Assembly (NCBI RefSeq): GCF_035920365.1
Contig: NZ_CP109150.1
Span: 3,472,001-3,536,000 of the forward strand
Source of the DNA: Micromonospora sp. NBC_01740
GTDB lineage: Bacteria; Actinomycetota; Actinomycetes; Mycobacteriales; Micromonosporaceae
DNA length: 64,000 bases
Reading direction: 5' to 3'
A model generated the notes under the pieces. The model was not told where the DNA came from, did not search any database, and was given only the letters and a program-made list of their open reading frames with translations. Positions 1-8,283 of the stretch are shown here, one piece after another. The stretch's first letter is position 1. Each line of letters starts with the position of its first letter. The position numbers were made by a program, and so were the translations under genes.

Positions 1-395
1 GCAGCCTTCCCGCGCGTCTCCGCCAGGGTCTTCGGCGCCACGATCCCGGTAGCCCGGAACGAGTACGCCAACCGACCGTTGCTGCCGACGTACGGCGTCA
101 CGGTCAGGTTCTCGAACTCCACCTGCTGAAACGGACCCACCGGCGACACCGGCTGCACATCCGCCAGGATCTTGATCGACACCTCACGCGAGCGCGAGCC
201 CAGCTCCGGGTCCATGTCCATCACCCGGCACTGCCACACCCGCTGACCCGTGACCTTGTCCTTCGCCGGCGTCCGCTGCCGAGTCGCCTCGTTGAAGTCC
301 TGCGCCTCCGCGATCGAGTCCGGCACGAATACCGCACCGTGCGGGAAGACAGCCTCGAACGGAACCGTGAACCGAGTACCACCACGAAGAGCCAT
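1..395 (-). CDS. Conserved integrative-element-type protein (3' end beyond window)
   Basis: The frame opens at ATG 395-393, seven bases behind GGAGG, and stays open for 131 codons to the left edge, so the C-terminus is missing. The protein starts MALRGGTRFTVPFEAVFPHG. Its middle has alternating polar and hydrophobic segments (around WQCRVMDMDPELGSRSREV and QVEFENLTVTPYVG) that suggest a small beta-rich protein. It recalls, from memory, the short conserved proteins that sit near repSA and FtsK/TraB-like genes in actinomycete integrative conjugative elements; that comparison is an inference. It is divergent from the helix-turn-helix gene at 554, and the 158-bp gap carries an inverted repeat. 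No catalytic motif is visible. Confidence 0.6.
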   Translation of the reverse strand, partial: MALRGGTRFTVPFEAVFPHGAVFVPDSIAEAQDFNEATRQRTPAKDKVTGQRVWQCRVMDMDPELGSRSREVSIKILADVQPVSPVGPFQQVEFENLTVTPYVGSNGRLAYSFRATGIVAPKTLAETRGKA

Positions 396-460
396 AGCCC
401 TGCCTCCTTCAGCGCCCAAGGCGCTCTCTGCTCTGCGACCCAAGAGCCGCTGCTTAGTGC

Positions 461-502
461 CCCTAAACAACTGGATCGCGCCTGTTCGGGTGATGTTTAG
501 GG
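461..502. promoter_or_regulatory. Inverted repeat in a divergent promoter region, candidate operator
   Basis: CCCTAAACA (461-469) and TGTTTAGGG (494-502) are perfect inverted arms 24 bp apart, in the gap between the leftward gene at 395 and the rightward helix-turn-helix gene at 554. The position suits binding of a dimeric regulator, plausibly the HTH protein itself. No clear -35/-10 pair was assigned. Confidence 0.35.
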
Positions 503-553
503 GGTGTAAGCGAGCATACACTGAGCGCCATGTCTGTCAAGGGGGCCTAAGCT

Positions 554-1402
554 ATGGCGATGAGTAGCCCTGACGAGCAGTTCGACCGCGTACGGCGAGA
601 GCCGGACCCGCTGCGTCAGGCGAAGCTTGCAGGCGAGTTGATCGCCGTCTACCAGCAGCGATCGGTGGAGCTAGCGCGGTTACGGAAGGAGGCGATCAAC
701 CGTGCAGCCGTGGAGCGGGGGATCTCTTTCAGCGCCATCGCGGCCGAACTCGACCTCACGCGAGGCCGCATCACCCAGATTCGGCAGGGAGCGCCCCCCG
801 CGGAGCGCGCATTCTTCGGCGTGGGACCGGTTTCAGTGGCGGTGCCACTGAGGCAGGTTGGGGAACGAAGCTTGCCCGTGATCTCCTCGGAAGACAGCCG
901 GGCAGCGGAGGTGCTGACCACTCTCTTGACGGGACTCGCCTTCCAGGTCAAGCCGCAACGCATCCCCGTCGATGGGAACTGGGCGCCCGGCGAAGACACT
1001 GTGGCGATCTGCGGTCCGAAGTCCTCACCCGTCACCGCGGCAGCGATCGAGTCGGATCCTTTCCTGACCTTCGCGCCGGACCAGGCGGGGAAGTGGACGA
1101 TCCGTGAACGCGATGGGAGCCGCGTCTACGAGTCGCGCATGGATACCGACGCCGGCTCCCTAGGTAGCGATGTCGCGTACGTGGCCCGGCTGATGCTTCC
1201 CGGCGGCTCCGGAACTCTGCTGGTGATCGCGGGGGTTCATGCTCTCGGCTCAGTTGGGGCTGCCGCCTACCTCGCACGACATCTCAAGGATCTCTACGCC
1301 CAGGTCGGCACACGACGATTCTCCATGGTCGTTACGAGCGACCATGACGGCGAGACCGTGACAAGGAGCGAGTTGCTATGCCCGCCCCGGACACACGAGT
1401 AG
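554..1402 (+). CDS. Helix-turn-helix protein with C-terminal sensor-like domain
   Basis: The 282-residue protein has a sigma-factor-like helix-turn-helix around residues 55-79 (ISFSAIAAELDLTRGRITQI), which should bind DNA. The larger C-terminal half is a compact alpha/beta domain with segments VAICGPKSSP, LLVIAGVHALGS and MVVTSDHDGE, resembling a ligand-sensing or SLOG/TIR-like fold, though I do not recognise the family firmly. The ATG at 554 lies eight bases after AGGGGG. The gene ends inside the next one (25-bp overlap with the PP2C gene at 1378), so the two are probably translationally coupled and act together. A role as regulator of a small stress or element-maintenance operon is inference. 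Confidence 0.75.
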   Translation: MAMSSPDEQFDRVRREPDPLRQAKLAGELIAVYQQRSVELARLRKEAINRAAVERGISFSAIAAELDLTRGRITQIRQGAPPAERAFFGVGPVSVAVPLRQVGERSLPVISSEDSRAAEVLTTLLTGLAFQVKPQRIPVDGNWAPGEDTVAICGPKSSPVTAAAIESDPFLTFAPDQAGKWTIRERDGSRVYESRMDTDAGSLGSDVAYVARLMLPGGSGTLLVIAGVHALGSVGAAAYLARHLKDLYAQVGTRRFSMVVTSDHDGETVTRSELLCPPRTHE

Positions 1403-2229
1403 TCACAGTTCGATGGGCTGAGCGCCGCGGCCCCGAGCGTCCTACAGAAGATCGCGTTTTCACCACACCCACCGCAGTGATCGTGCTCGACGGCGCATCC
1501 CAGCCCGACCCCACCGAGCGCGACGGCGGATGGCTCGCGGACACCCTGGGGCGCACTGTGCGGGACAACCTCGCCCAGCGCACCGACAGCCTGGCGGCCA
1601 TCCTGGCCGATTCGATCGATGCGGTCAGCCGGCGGTACGGCCTGAAGCCGGGATCGAGCCCGTCCACCACTGTGAGCATCGTCCGATGGGACGCCGACAG
1701 CGTTGACGTCCTGGTCCTCGGGGACAGTCCGGTGGTCGCACTCACGACCGATGGGAACGTGCACGAGGTGCGCGACGACCGGTTGCAGGACTCGGCACGG
1801 CATCAGCGCGAACGCCTCCGGTCCGGCACTGCCGAGCAGCACCACGAGCTGTGGCGGTCATTGGTGGCTGCCGAGCGCAGCCGACGTAACCAGCCGGGCG
1901 GCTACTGGATAGCGGAAGCCGACCCGACCGCCGCGTGGAACGCCTACGCGTATCGCTGGCACCGACAGGAGCTGCGAGCAATCCTGGCCGTCACGGACGG
2001 AGTTTCAGCCGGAATCGACCGGTACGGCATCCCGCCGGACTGGCCGTCCGCCTTCTACCTCGCCTTGGAGAACCCTCAGACACTCGTCGACGCGGTGCAC
2101 GAGGCCGAAGAACGCGACCGCGAGTGCCGGCAGTGGCCACGCAGCAAGCGGCACGACGACAAGGCCGCAGCGATCATCGGATTCGGGTGCGAGGAGGAAG
2201 GACGGAGAGGGGACGGGGGAGGGGCCTGA
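1378..2229 (+). CDS. PP2C-family serine/threonine phosphatase-like protein
   Basis: This 283-residue cytosolic protein carries the spaced acidic motifs of the PP2C metal-dependent phosphatases: VLDGAS near residue 37, VLGDSPV near 113, AVTDGVSAG near 204, and HDDKAAAII near 258. The order and spacing fit a small bacterial PP2C, although the middle (about 125-190) is divergent. The ATG at 1378 follows AAGGAG with a nine-base spacer and overlaps the upstream HTH gene, suggesting a two-gene operon in which phosphatase and DNA-binding protein share a signal. The C-terminal tail is short, charged and glycine-rich. The substrate is unknown. Confidence 0.8.
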   Translation: MPAPDTRVVTVRWAERRGPERPTEDRVFTTPTAVIVLDGASQPDPTERDGGWLADTLGRTVRDNLAQRTDSLAAILADSIDAVSRRYGLKPGSSPSTTVSIVRWDADSVDVLVLGDSPVVALTTDGNVHEVRDDRLQDSARHQRERLRSGTAEQHHELWRSLVAAERSRRNQPGGYWIAEADPTAAWNAYAYRWHRQELRAILAVTDGVSAGIDRYGIPPDWPSAFYLALENPQTLVDAVHEAEERDRECRQWPRSKRHDDKAAAIIGFGCEEEGRRGDGGGA

Positions 2230-3044
2230 CGGCCGGAGTATTGGTCTCAGGTGTTGCGGGCGTTGACTTGTCCGGGCGAGCTGTCGGGGATTGCGATGCG
2301 GGGTTGCTCGCCCAGGGCAGCCCTGTGCGGTCCGGGCGGCGGTGTCAGGTCGCTGCGGGTGGAAGTGCGGGGCGGTGGGTGGTGTCGTGTTGGCCTTGGT
2401 CGGCTCGGAGCTGCCTGTGATCTGTTGCCGAATTGGCCTGTACTAGATCAAGGCGCTCCGCGCGGCGCGGGCCGGGGCGCGGCAACCGGCTCCTACGGAG
2501 CCGCCGCCCCGGCCGCCTACGGCGCCGGGGCGGAAAGTCAGCCGGCCCGCAAACCACGCCCCGCCCCGCGCGTCACCCCTCGGTCCGTGAAGGGACCCGG
2601 TGACGAGTCCCGGGACTGACCGGGACCATGCGACAGCTCTACCTTCGTCTCTTCCAGCCTGGTGACGTCTCACCGCGGACCGGTCGACGGTCGGCCGGAT
2701 CGAGTTGCCGAACGGAATCCGTCGGGCCGCTCACGGGTCCGAGGTGGGGAAGAGGTGGAGGCAGGAGGAGGGGCGGAGGGTGAGGGCGGGGTTGGGGTTA
2801 GAGCTGCCTCCGGCGGGGGCGCAACGACTCCAGGATGGAGTTGCCGAACGGTTGCGGTCGTGGGTGGTTGGGGTGGGATGCCATCCCGCCAGCCACCGAC
2901 CCAGGCGAGCCGAGCAGACCAGGGCCAGGGCGACAAGGTCGTACGTCCGGTAGGGCGCTCCACCTTGTCGCCCTGGCCCTGGCCCGCTCCACGGTGTGTG
3001 GGTCGGCGGCAGACGGGATGGCAGTAGGGGGCCTGCTCGGTGGG
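2230..3044. other. Non-coding stretch with repeats
   Basis: No convincing gene was found in these 815 bp; the open frames lack consistent start signals. The stretch holds a GC-rich segment with short palindromes near 2480-2530, two copies of GAGTTGCCGAACGG (around 2703 and 2838), and the long inverted repeat listed separately at 2919-2982. It lies between a rightward operon and a leftward operon, so termination of both is its likeliest role. Confidence 0.5.
2919..2982. repeat. Perfect 21-bp inverted repeat with 22-bp loop
   Basis: The arms at 2919-2939 and 2962-2982 (CCAGGGCCAGGGCGACAAGGT and its complement) are perfectly complementary, and the pairing extends outward with two mismatches. 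It lies between the convergent PP2C operon and the leftward membrane-protein gene, so it could be a bidirectional terminator. The stem is unusually long and has no U-tract, which leaves open a cruciform or mobile-element end. Confidence 0.6.
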
Positions 3045-3761
3045 TTAGAGGCCGAGCTCACGCCTATCATAAAGCTCCTGGTTCATTGCGTAATCTGCCA
3101 TCGCGCGAAGGAGAGAGCCCATCTGGAGAATGGCGTAGAATAGCATTGCAGTCATTAGAAAAAGGCCCAGGCTGGATCGACGGCAATGGGAGCAGTCAAC
3201 CATATTGAGGTCGCCGGCAATCACAAAATACACTACACCGACAATTCCTAGACTAAGCTGCGTTCCAAGAGTCCATGTGAAGGTAAAGATGAGATCGCCG
3301 TAGAAGGACCTGAATAACGGCCCGTATTCTTTTGAGCTCAGTAGCGGCTGCTCGGCTGCGTTGGAGGCCTCCGCCCTCATGCCGGAGGCGGTTTTCTTGA
3401 CCTTGACCCGGGGTGCCTTTGGGCCATTTGTGATCATTGTGAAATAGAGATGGCCCTTCGGTATTCCGAGAGCTAGGACTGTTGCTGCGGTAGCGGCTCC
3501 GAACCCGAGAGCGGAGAATGCCAGGATGCCTGCTACAAGATCTTTAACGGCGACCTTCTGGAGGGCGGGCATCCAGTGCAGGCGGAAGGATGCAAAAACT
3601 AGCAGTCCGGCGAATAGCGTGCTTAATGCTACATTCCTGTGCAGCAGCGTCTCGTGCAGTCGGGGAGCGAGGTAGCGACGACTGAAACGGAATAGATCTT
3701 GTTTGGGTTGTCCAGGACTTGCCTTCTTCTCATTGCCTGAGGCTTCCGGGATCCCGCTCAT
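3045..3761 (-). CDS. Four-helix integral membrane protein of unknown function
   Basis: The 238-residue protein has four predicted membrane spans, about residues 43-60, 77-100, 158-182 and 199-220. A basic loop with KVKKTASGMRAE lies between spans two and three, and a cysteine pair (DCSHC) lies before the last span. It follows a 301-residue soluble protein on the same strand with a 35-bp gap, and both are markedly less GC-rich than their surroundings, pointing to acquisition by transfer. The ribosome-binding signal before ATG 3761 is weak. The layout of soluble protein plus multi-span membrane protein recalls two-component phage-defence units such as Kiwa, but no family match could be confirmed by eye. 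Confidence 0.7.
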   Translation of the reverse strand: MSGIPEASGNEKKASPGQPKQDLFRFSRRYLAPRLHETLLHRNVALSTLFAGLLVFASFRLHWMPALQKVAVKDLVAGILAFSALGFGAATAATVLALGIPKGHLYFTMITNGPKAPRVKVKKTASGMRAEASNAAEQPLLSSKEYGPLFRSFYGDLIFTFTWTLGTQLSLGIVGVVYFVIAGDLNMVDCSHCRRSSLGLFLMTAMLFYAILQMGSLLRAMADYAMNQELYDRRELGL

Positions 3762-3796
3762 GACTCAAGCCTAGACTCCAGGTATGACAAGTTAGC

Positions 3797-4702
3797 CTAC
3801 GTTGACTCAGCTTGGGGCGTGGCGTCTCCTTGTCGCCGGACGACGGGAAGCGCCTGCTGGGCAAGCCTGCGAACGGCTTCCCGCACGCTCTCGTCCTGCT
3901 CGTCCAAGGGAGCCTCGTCATCCACTCGTGCAACCGCGCGCATTTGATGTTTCTCTAGAGATACAGTGTGATCAGTTGGCTCTCCTAGTCGACGACCTAC
4001 CACCTTCATGTCGCGGATGTTTGGCAAACGTCGTCGAATATTAGAAACAATCACATTGATGATCCCCTCGCTTTTGCTTAGGGATTGGCCGCGAGGCGCA
4101 TGCACTACGACCGCCGCGTCTTTTCCGCCGGAACTTCCCGCGAGCTCTGAAAGGACATCGCTCGCATCGTTCCAGTCGGTGTTCGGCCTGTTCACTACAA
4201 TTGACGCTTCCTTGATCCTAGTCAAATCAAGAATCTCGCGCTCAAGGGACGGGGCGGGAAGCGGGTCGAGGTCCAGATCGACCGCTCCATAGCCGTTCTT
4301 TTGACTGACGCCGAAGAAGTATCGCTCTAGGCTCGATGAACTTACACCTCGGCGTCGATTCTCGATGAAGATCAAACGGTCTTTCGGGATGACTGAGACT
4401 CTCGTTGGCTGCGCAAGCCACGTATTTTCCGGTGTGCGAGCTTGCTGAGTAGTGCCTGTTTGCCTATTGAATAACAGTGGAATGCCCCGAGGGTTCCCGC
4501 TGACGAAGCGGAAATGAATGAACTCCCCGTCAATGGCAGAGGCTGCGACGGCAAGCACCTGGTCCTGAGCGACGGGTGCCTCGGTTGCGGGCGTCGGTAG
4601 ATCGGCGAGCCACCGAAAGAACCCGTCGTAGTTGAGAAGCGTTCTAGGCGTTCGACCGTGCATGACGAATGCCTTGACCTGCCGTGCTTGCTTGCGGGGC
4701 AT
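3797..4702 (-). CDS. Soluble protein of unknown function paired with membrane protein
   Basis: The 301-residue protein lacks a signal peptide and membrane spans. The N-terminal part has a positively charged start (MPRKQARQVKAF) and a stretch VSVIPKDRLIFIENRRR. The central part has KEASIVVNRPNTDWNDASDVL and AAVVVHAPRGQSLSKSEGIIN, which suggest an alpha/beta core; the C-terminus is acidic then basic. ATG 4702 follows GGAGG by four bases. Low local GC and codons such as ATA and TTA set it apart from neighbours. It precedes the four-helix membrane protein and is probably co-transcribed with it. A defence function is a guess from architecture; I do not recognise the family. Confidence 0.7.
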   Translation of the reverse strand: MPRKQARQVKAFVMHGRTPRTLLNYDGFFRWLADLPTPATEAPVAQDQVLAVAASAIDGEFIHFRFVSGNPRGIPLLFNRQTGTTQQARTPENTWLAQPTRVSVIPKDRLIFIENRRRGVSSSSLERYFFGVSQKNGYGAVDLDLDPLPAPSLEREILDLTRIKEASIVVNRPNTDWNDASDVLSELAGSSGGKDAAVVVHAPRGQSLSKSEGIINVIVSNIRRRLPNIRDMKVVGRRLGEPTDHTVSLEKHQMRAVARVDDEAPLDEQDESVREAVRRLAQQALPVVRRQGDATPQAEST

Positions 4703-5304
4703 GCAACCTCCATAACCTGTAGCCGCACCACCCTACAGGTGAGGGAGACTAGCTAGGTAACACGATCTGGGTGGGACAGTGGGCTCTTTCGCAGAAGTAA
4801 TCATCGTTGAAATCTCATATCTAAGGTTTTGGCAGCATTGAAGTCAACTGGGCATCGACTAGGACTCGTCTAGTGTCGGTTACCTGACATCGCGCCTGCG
4901 CGACGGGCTTAGCTAGCATTGCTTGCAATTGGTGTTTAAATCCACTTTTGGGCTATATCGTTTATAGCGGTACGAAGGGGTTGTGCGAAGGTAGTTGAGC
5001 GTGAGCATTCGCGATATGCCCGCGGGGCCTCCCGAGTTAGCGGCCCCCCGGACTCGAAGCCGGCCGACGGACGCGGTCCGAGGCCGACGGTGGACGACAT
5101 GATGAGCAGGCTAGCGCCAGTTACCGACGCCGACCGACAGAAGTCTTGATCTTTGCAGGGCAGAGGCAGCACGAAGGCAGCGAAACGGCCGCCAGCCGCT
5201 GACGACGCCCAGTGCGGGCCGGCACGAAGATCACGCTCAGCGGCACCAAATGGCAACGGCTGGCAGCCGATGGTGCGCCCTCTCGGCGTTCGGAACGAAG
5301 GGGT
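4703..5304. other. Intergenic region, relatively AT-rich
   Basis: No supported gene. The left 250 bp are AT-rich for this window and probably hold the promoter of the leftward soluble/membrane pair ending at 4702. The right part carries the first copy of the 107-bp direct repeat (5057-5163). Confidence 0.45.
5057..5163. repeat. Imperfect direct repeat, copy 1 (flanks NUDIX gene)
   Basis: This 107-bp segment recurs at 5891-5997 at the same length, with scattered substitutions. Identical blocks include CCGGCCGACGGACGCGGTCC at the start and CTTGATCTTTGCA near the end. The two copies bracket the NUDIX gene, suggesting duplication or insertion of a small cassette. Confidence 0.75.
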
Positions 5305-5817
5305 TCAGTCGTCGCCTGGCATGATCAGCGCGTCATGTTGCTCCCCAGGGCGGGCGAACCAGGCGGCGCCATCGAGGTTGTTCAGGGTGGTCTTAATCCG
5401 GAGCTTGGCGGTTTCTTCCATCTCTGGCAGTGCCCGGGCGGGGAACCATCCGACGGCTGATGTCTCGTCGTCGTTGACCCGTGCCTGGCCGCTCTTGGGG
5501 CGGCAGCGGAACCACACGTTCAGGTACTGGCAGGAGTCCCCGTTGGGGTAGGTGCGTGGGTAGAGTGCTACGCCCGCGATGCTCTGGACAGCAACCCGTA
5601 CGCCGGTCTCTTCCTCTACTTCACGGATAACGGCGTCTGCGGGCTGCTCGCCCGGCTCGACTGCTCCTGCTGGCAGCGACCAAGAGCCGTTGTCAGAGCG
5701 CCGGACGAGGAGGACTTCGTCGTCGTCGTTGCAGACGATGCCGCTGACCGAGGGCAGCATCAGTAGCTGTTGCCCGACCTTGGCACGCAGTTCCCGGAGA
5801 TAAGAGGAGATCGCCAT
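5305..5817 (-). CDS. NUDIX hydrolase
   Basis: The 170-residue cytosolic protein should cleave nucleoside diphosphates linked to another moiety. It contains a full NUDIX box around residues 45-68: GAVEPGEQPADAVIREVEEE followed by TGV, fitting GX5EX7REUXEEXGU with the metal-binding glutamates intact. The pre-box strand VLLVRRSDNGSWSLP is typical of small housecleaning NUDIX enzymes, and PNGDSCQYLNVWFRC supplies the substrate-side strand. The gene stands alone between two 107-bp imperfect direct repeats, so it may have moved as a unit. No convincing Shine-Dalgarno precedes ATG 5817; the start is conventional but not proven. Confidence 0.88.
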   Translation of the reverse strand: MAISSYLRELRAKVGQQLLMLPSVSGIVCNDDDEVLLVRRSDNGSWSLPAGAVEPGEQPADAVIREVEEETGVRVAVQSIAGVALYPRTYPNGDSCQYLNVWFRCRPKSGQARVNDDETSAVGWFPARALPEMEETAKLRIKTTLNNLDGAAWFARPGEQHDALIMPGDD

Positions 5818-5890
5818 CGATGGAGACTACCGCCCGAATGATCATGTGACGGGGCAAAACGGGGTCTGTTGTACAGCCATCCGTACAGCC

Positions 5891-5997
5891 AAGCCGGCCG
5901 ACGGACGCGGTCCGGAGCCGACGATGGGCGGCATGGCGAGCAGGTCAGCGGCAGTCACTGACGCCGGCCGACACGAGTCTTGATCTTTGCAAGGCAG
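5891..5997. repeat. Imperfect direct repeat, copy 2 (flanks NUDIX gene)
   Basis: Second copy of the 107-bp unit at 5057-5163, in the same orientation. It ends 32 bp before the start of the Imm35/YrhB-like gene, so it may also carry that gene's upstream region. Confidence 0.75.
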
Positions 5998-6028
5998 GGC
6001 TACCTGCCTCCGGCAGGAGGGGCATGAT

Positions 6029-6349
6029 GTGCAGGTGCTCAAGGAGCAGCAAGCAAGGGGGACGGCGGAAGCGGTGCTGCGGGACATGTCCTCGGAACCC
6101 GGCGTACCACCGCTGGTGATCACCTGCGTGGAGGAGCACCCCGTTTGCTGGGTCTTCTACTACCAGTCCGCGCGGCACATCGAGTCGGGATCCTTCCTCG
6201 ACTCGGTCATCGGAAACGCGCCGATCATTGTGGACCGAAGCACGGGCCAGCCTCACGAGACAGGTACGGCTCGTTCGATCGAGTACTACGTCGCCGAGTA
6301 CAGCAGCGGGCGGCACACCTGCGCGCTCTGCGCGACTGCGCAGCTGTAA
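6029..6349 (+). CDS. YrhB/Imm35-like small protein
   Basis: The chosen start is GTG 6029, eight bases after AGGAGG; an in-frame upstream ATG at 5987 lacks such a site. The 106-residue product has the pattern of the YrhB/immunity-protein-35 fold: VCWVFYYQSARHIESG, VIGNAPIIVDRSTG, then GTARSIEYYVAEY. Members are often small immunity partners of polymorphic toxins or stand-alone proteins in actinomycetes. No toxin is adjacent, so an orphan immunity gene is possible. It lies 200 bp left of the first tRNA-Val attachment-like repeat. Confidence 0.65.
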   Translation: MQVLKEQQARGTAEAVLRDMSSEPGVPPLVITCVEEHPVCWVFYYQSARHIESGSFLDSVIGNAPIIVDRSTGQPHETGTARSIEYYVAEYSSGRHTCALCATAQL

Positions 6350-6548
6350 GTTCGAGCCTCTCGAAGCTACCGCTTGTGAGCCAGCGTGCCGGCGATGGGA
6401 CCGACATCCAGGCTGAGGTGGTACGTCAGCGAGAAGTCAGCAAGAGGTCCGGCGCTAACCCTTGCTGTGTGACCTCTGACGGTGGCCGTGGCGCAAGCAA
6501 CGGCACTAGATGCCGCGGGTTGCTGCGCGACGGGAGGCCGGAGCAACA

Positions 6549-6592
6549 TTCACACCGAAGAGGTCACTGGTTCGATCCCAGTATCGCCCACC
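6549..6592 (+). repeat. tRNA-Val(CAC) 3' end, 44-bp attachment-site-like repeat, copy 1
   Basis: The 44 bp from TTCACACCGAAG to CGCCCACC are identical to 19278-19321. They match the anticodon loop (TTCACAC, anticodon CAC), the 3' anticodon strand, the variable loop, the T-arm (ACTGG/CCAGT stem, TTCGATC loop) and the acceptor 3' strand of a tRNA-Val. The sequence 5' of it does not pair to give a cloverleaf, so this is not a functional tRNA. tRNA 3' ends are the usual targets of tyrosine-recombinase integrative elements. Confidence 0.85.
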
Positions 6593-6608
6593 GTAAGTAT
6601 GTGCAGGT

Positions 6609-6648
6609 CACGAGGCCCGTTTCCGGAACTCCGGTAACGGGCCTCGTG
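6609..6648 (+). terminator. Hairpin terminator after tRNA fragment
   Basis: Perfect 13-bp arms CACGAGGCCCGTT (6609-6621) and its complement (6636-6648) enclose a 14-nt loop that itself can pair. The position just after the tRNA-Val 3' fragment suits a tRNA terminator brought along with the attachment site. Confidence 0.65.
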
Positions 6649-7134
6649 GCGTTCGGCCCTTATTATGGGAGCAGATTGGGAGCAGGCGTTCGTCCGGTGG
6701 CTGACCGAGGCAGGCGTGCCGGCGGCCACTACTACCGGGGCAACGGCTTAATCGTCGCTCCTCACCTGATCAAGGAGCTGAACATGCCGCTGACAGCCCC
6801 AGGTTAGGACAAGGCTCCCCGGCTACGGGCCAGCAGCCTGGCCGACGGCTGCTGGTCCGGTGGGCCGCCCACACGCCGGTCCACCAGGCTAGGTCGTGTA
6901 CCCACTTCTCGGTGCTCTGGCGGGCCTTGGCCGACCACTTTGACGCGTCAATTGCTGCGAAGTCGTTCAAGGCTTAGCGGTCGGTTGTGGCTGTTGCCGA
7001 TCAACCATGGGACGAGCAACGCGAGCTCGACCCATGGGAGCGGCCCTGGTTGCCCACGCCCATTCGACGATTCGTAGGCCGTGTGGTCACGATCAGGTGC
7101 GGCGTTTCGGCAATGGATAGCAAACACTACGTAC
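6649..7134. other. No gene recognised
   Basis: I see no supported gene in this stretch. It follows the tRNA-derived repeat and may be junction DNA of an integrated element. The right end leads into the decayed DUF5954 gene. Confidence 0.4.
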
Positions 7135-8135
7135 ATGGTCCATCACGACAAGCGGGTGCCTGAGCACCTGCTGATCACCATCGAGCAGCGGGACGATCCG
7201 GTATCGGCGGTCTCCGAGGATGATGCCCAATGCCGTTCGGTCACCTATCCCACGCTGATGTGAGCCCTTCACCTCTTCGGCGCGGCCGAAGAGGTGAAGG
7301 GCCGGTGGCGGATCGTGCGGCTCGACGCCGACGAGCCGCAGCACGCCCGCGACTGTCTCGCATCGCACTTCGGCGCCTGTTCGGCGAGACGCCGCAGACC
7401 GTCGAGAACGCGGCCGTGCGGGTCGCGTACGAGAGGGCGTACGAGGTGCGTGACTGGGAGCCGGTCAATGAGCTGACCGTCAGTGGCCGTCCTTACCGGA
7501 TCATCCGGGCGCAGCCGTTCATCCGGATGGACCGGAGCCGCCCCGGCCCACCGATGCCGACCCGTACCCGCCGGGCCAGGCGGAGCGGACCACGTCGCCG
7601 ATGGACGGCCTCGTCATCGACCCGACCGCGGGCACCGGGGCTCACCGACGCCCTCGTCCGGATGGAGTTGGTCTCGGCGTCCTAACGGCGACCTCCTTCC
7701 CTGAGGACGTGTACGCCGGCTCGTGCCGGGCGGTGTCCACGCACCCGAACGTGGTGCTGCTCCCGGTCGGGTTCATCGTCGGGAAGCACGTCGACGGCAG
7801 GTGGCGTCCCCGCTCGTTCACCACCTACCCGACGCCGCAGACCGCCCGGGACGCGGAGTCCTTCGCCATTGCCGACATTGCACGCGACGTCGACACCCCG
7901 ATCGAAGAGTTCATGGCGGCTTACGTGCGCGCCCGCGCGGGCGCATCGTCCGCAACGGACCGACGACTTCGAGGTCAGCGGTGTGGCGTGCCGGGTGACC
8001 CGGGTTCGAAACCTTTATCCGGTAAGGCCCGGACGCCCGGAAGGACCCCGCCCCTCCGACCACGACCCGCTGCCACCACCAGCCAGTCAGGTGGAACAAC
8101 TCCGCGCGCAAGGCCTGATGCCCGAACCAGACTGA
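7135..8135 (+). pseudogene. DUF5954-like gene, inactivated by stop and frameshifts
   Basis: A single protein can be followed across all three frames. It starts at ATG 7135 (MVHHDKRVPEHLLITIEQRD), meets a TGA at 7261-7263, then continues (ALHLFGAAEEVKGRWRIV). It shifts frame near 7370 (TPQTVENAAVRVAYERAYEV), near 7530 (PEPPRPTDADPYPPGQAE), around 7640-7690 (a TAA is met), and near 7950 before ending with GPEGPRPSDHDP and a proline-rich tail. The order of segments fits the actinobacterial DUF5954 family, whose function is unknown. At least four lesions mean it is not expressed as a whole. It lies inside the tRNA-Val-bounded region. Confidence 0.75.
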
Positions 8136-8283
8136 CCCGAACACGGCGGGCCCGGAGGCACGTACGCCGTACGCCCTGAAGCGGCCGAGGTGACCGTGTA
8201 GGTGGCCAACCAAGACAGGAAGACGGCGGTACCCCGTGGCAATTACGAACAAGATCGTGAGGACTTCGCCGCCCTCGTCAGCG

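Noticed and set aside
6500..6592. A complete tRNA-Val gene ending at 6592
   Set aside because: Upstream bases (GGAGGCCGGAGCAACA) do not form the 5' anticodon strand, D-arm or acceptor strand, so only the 3' part is present.
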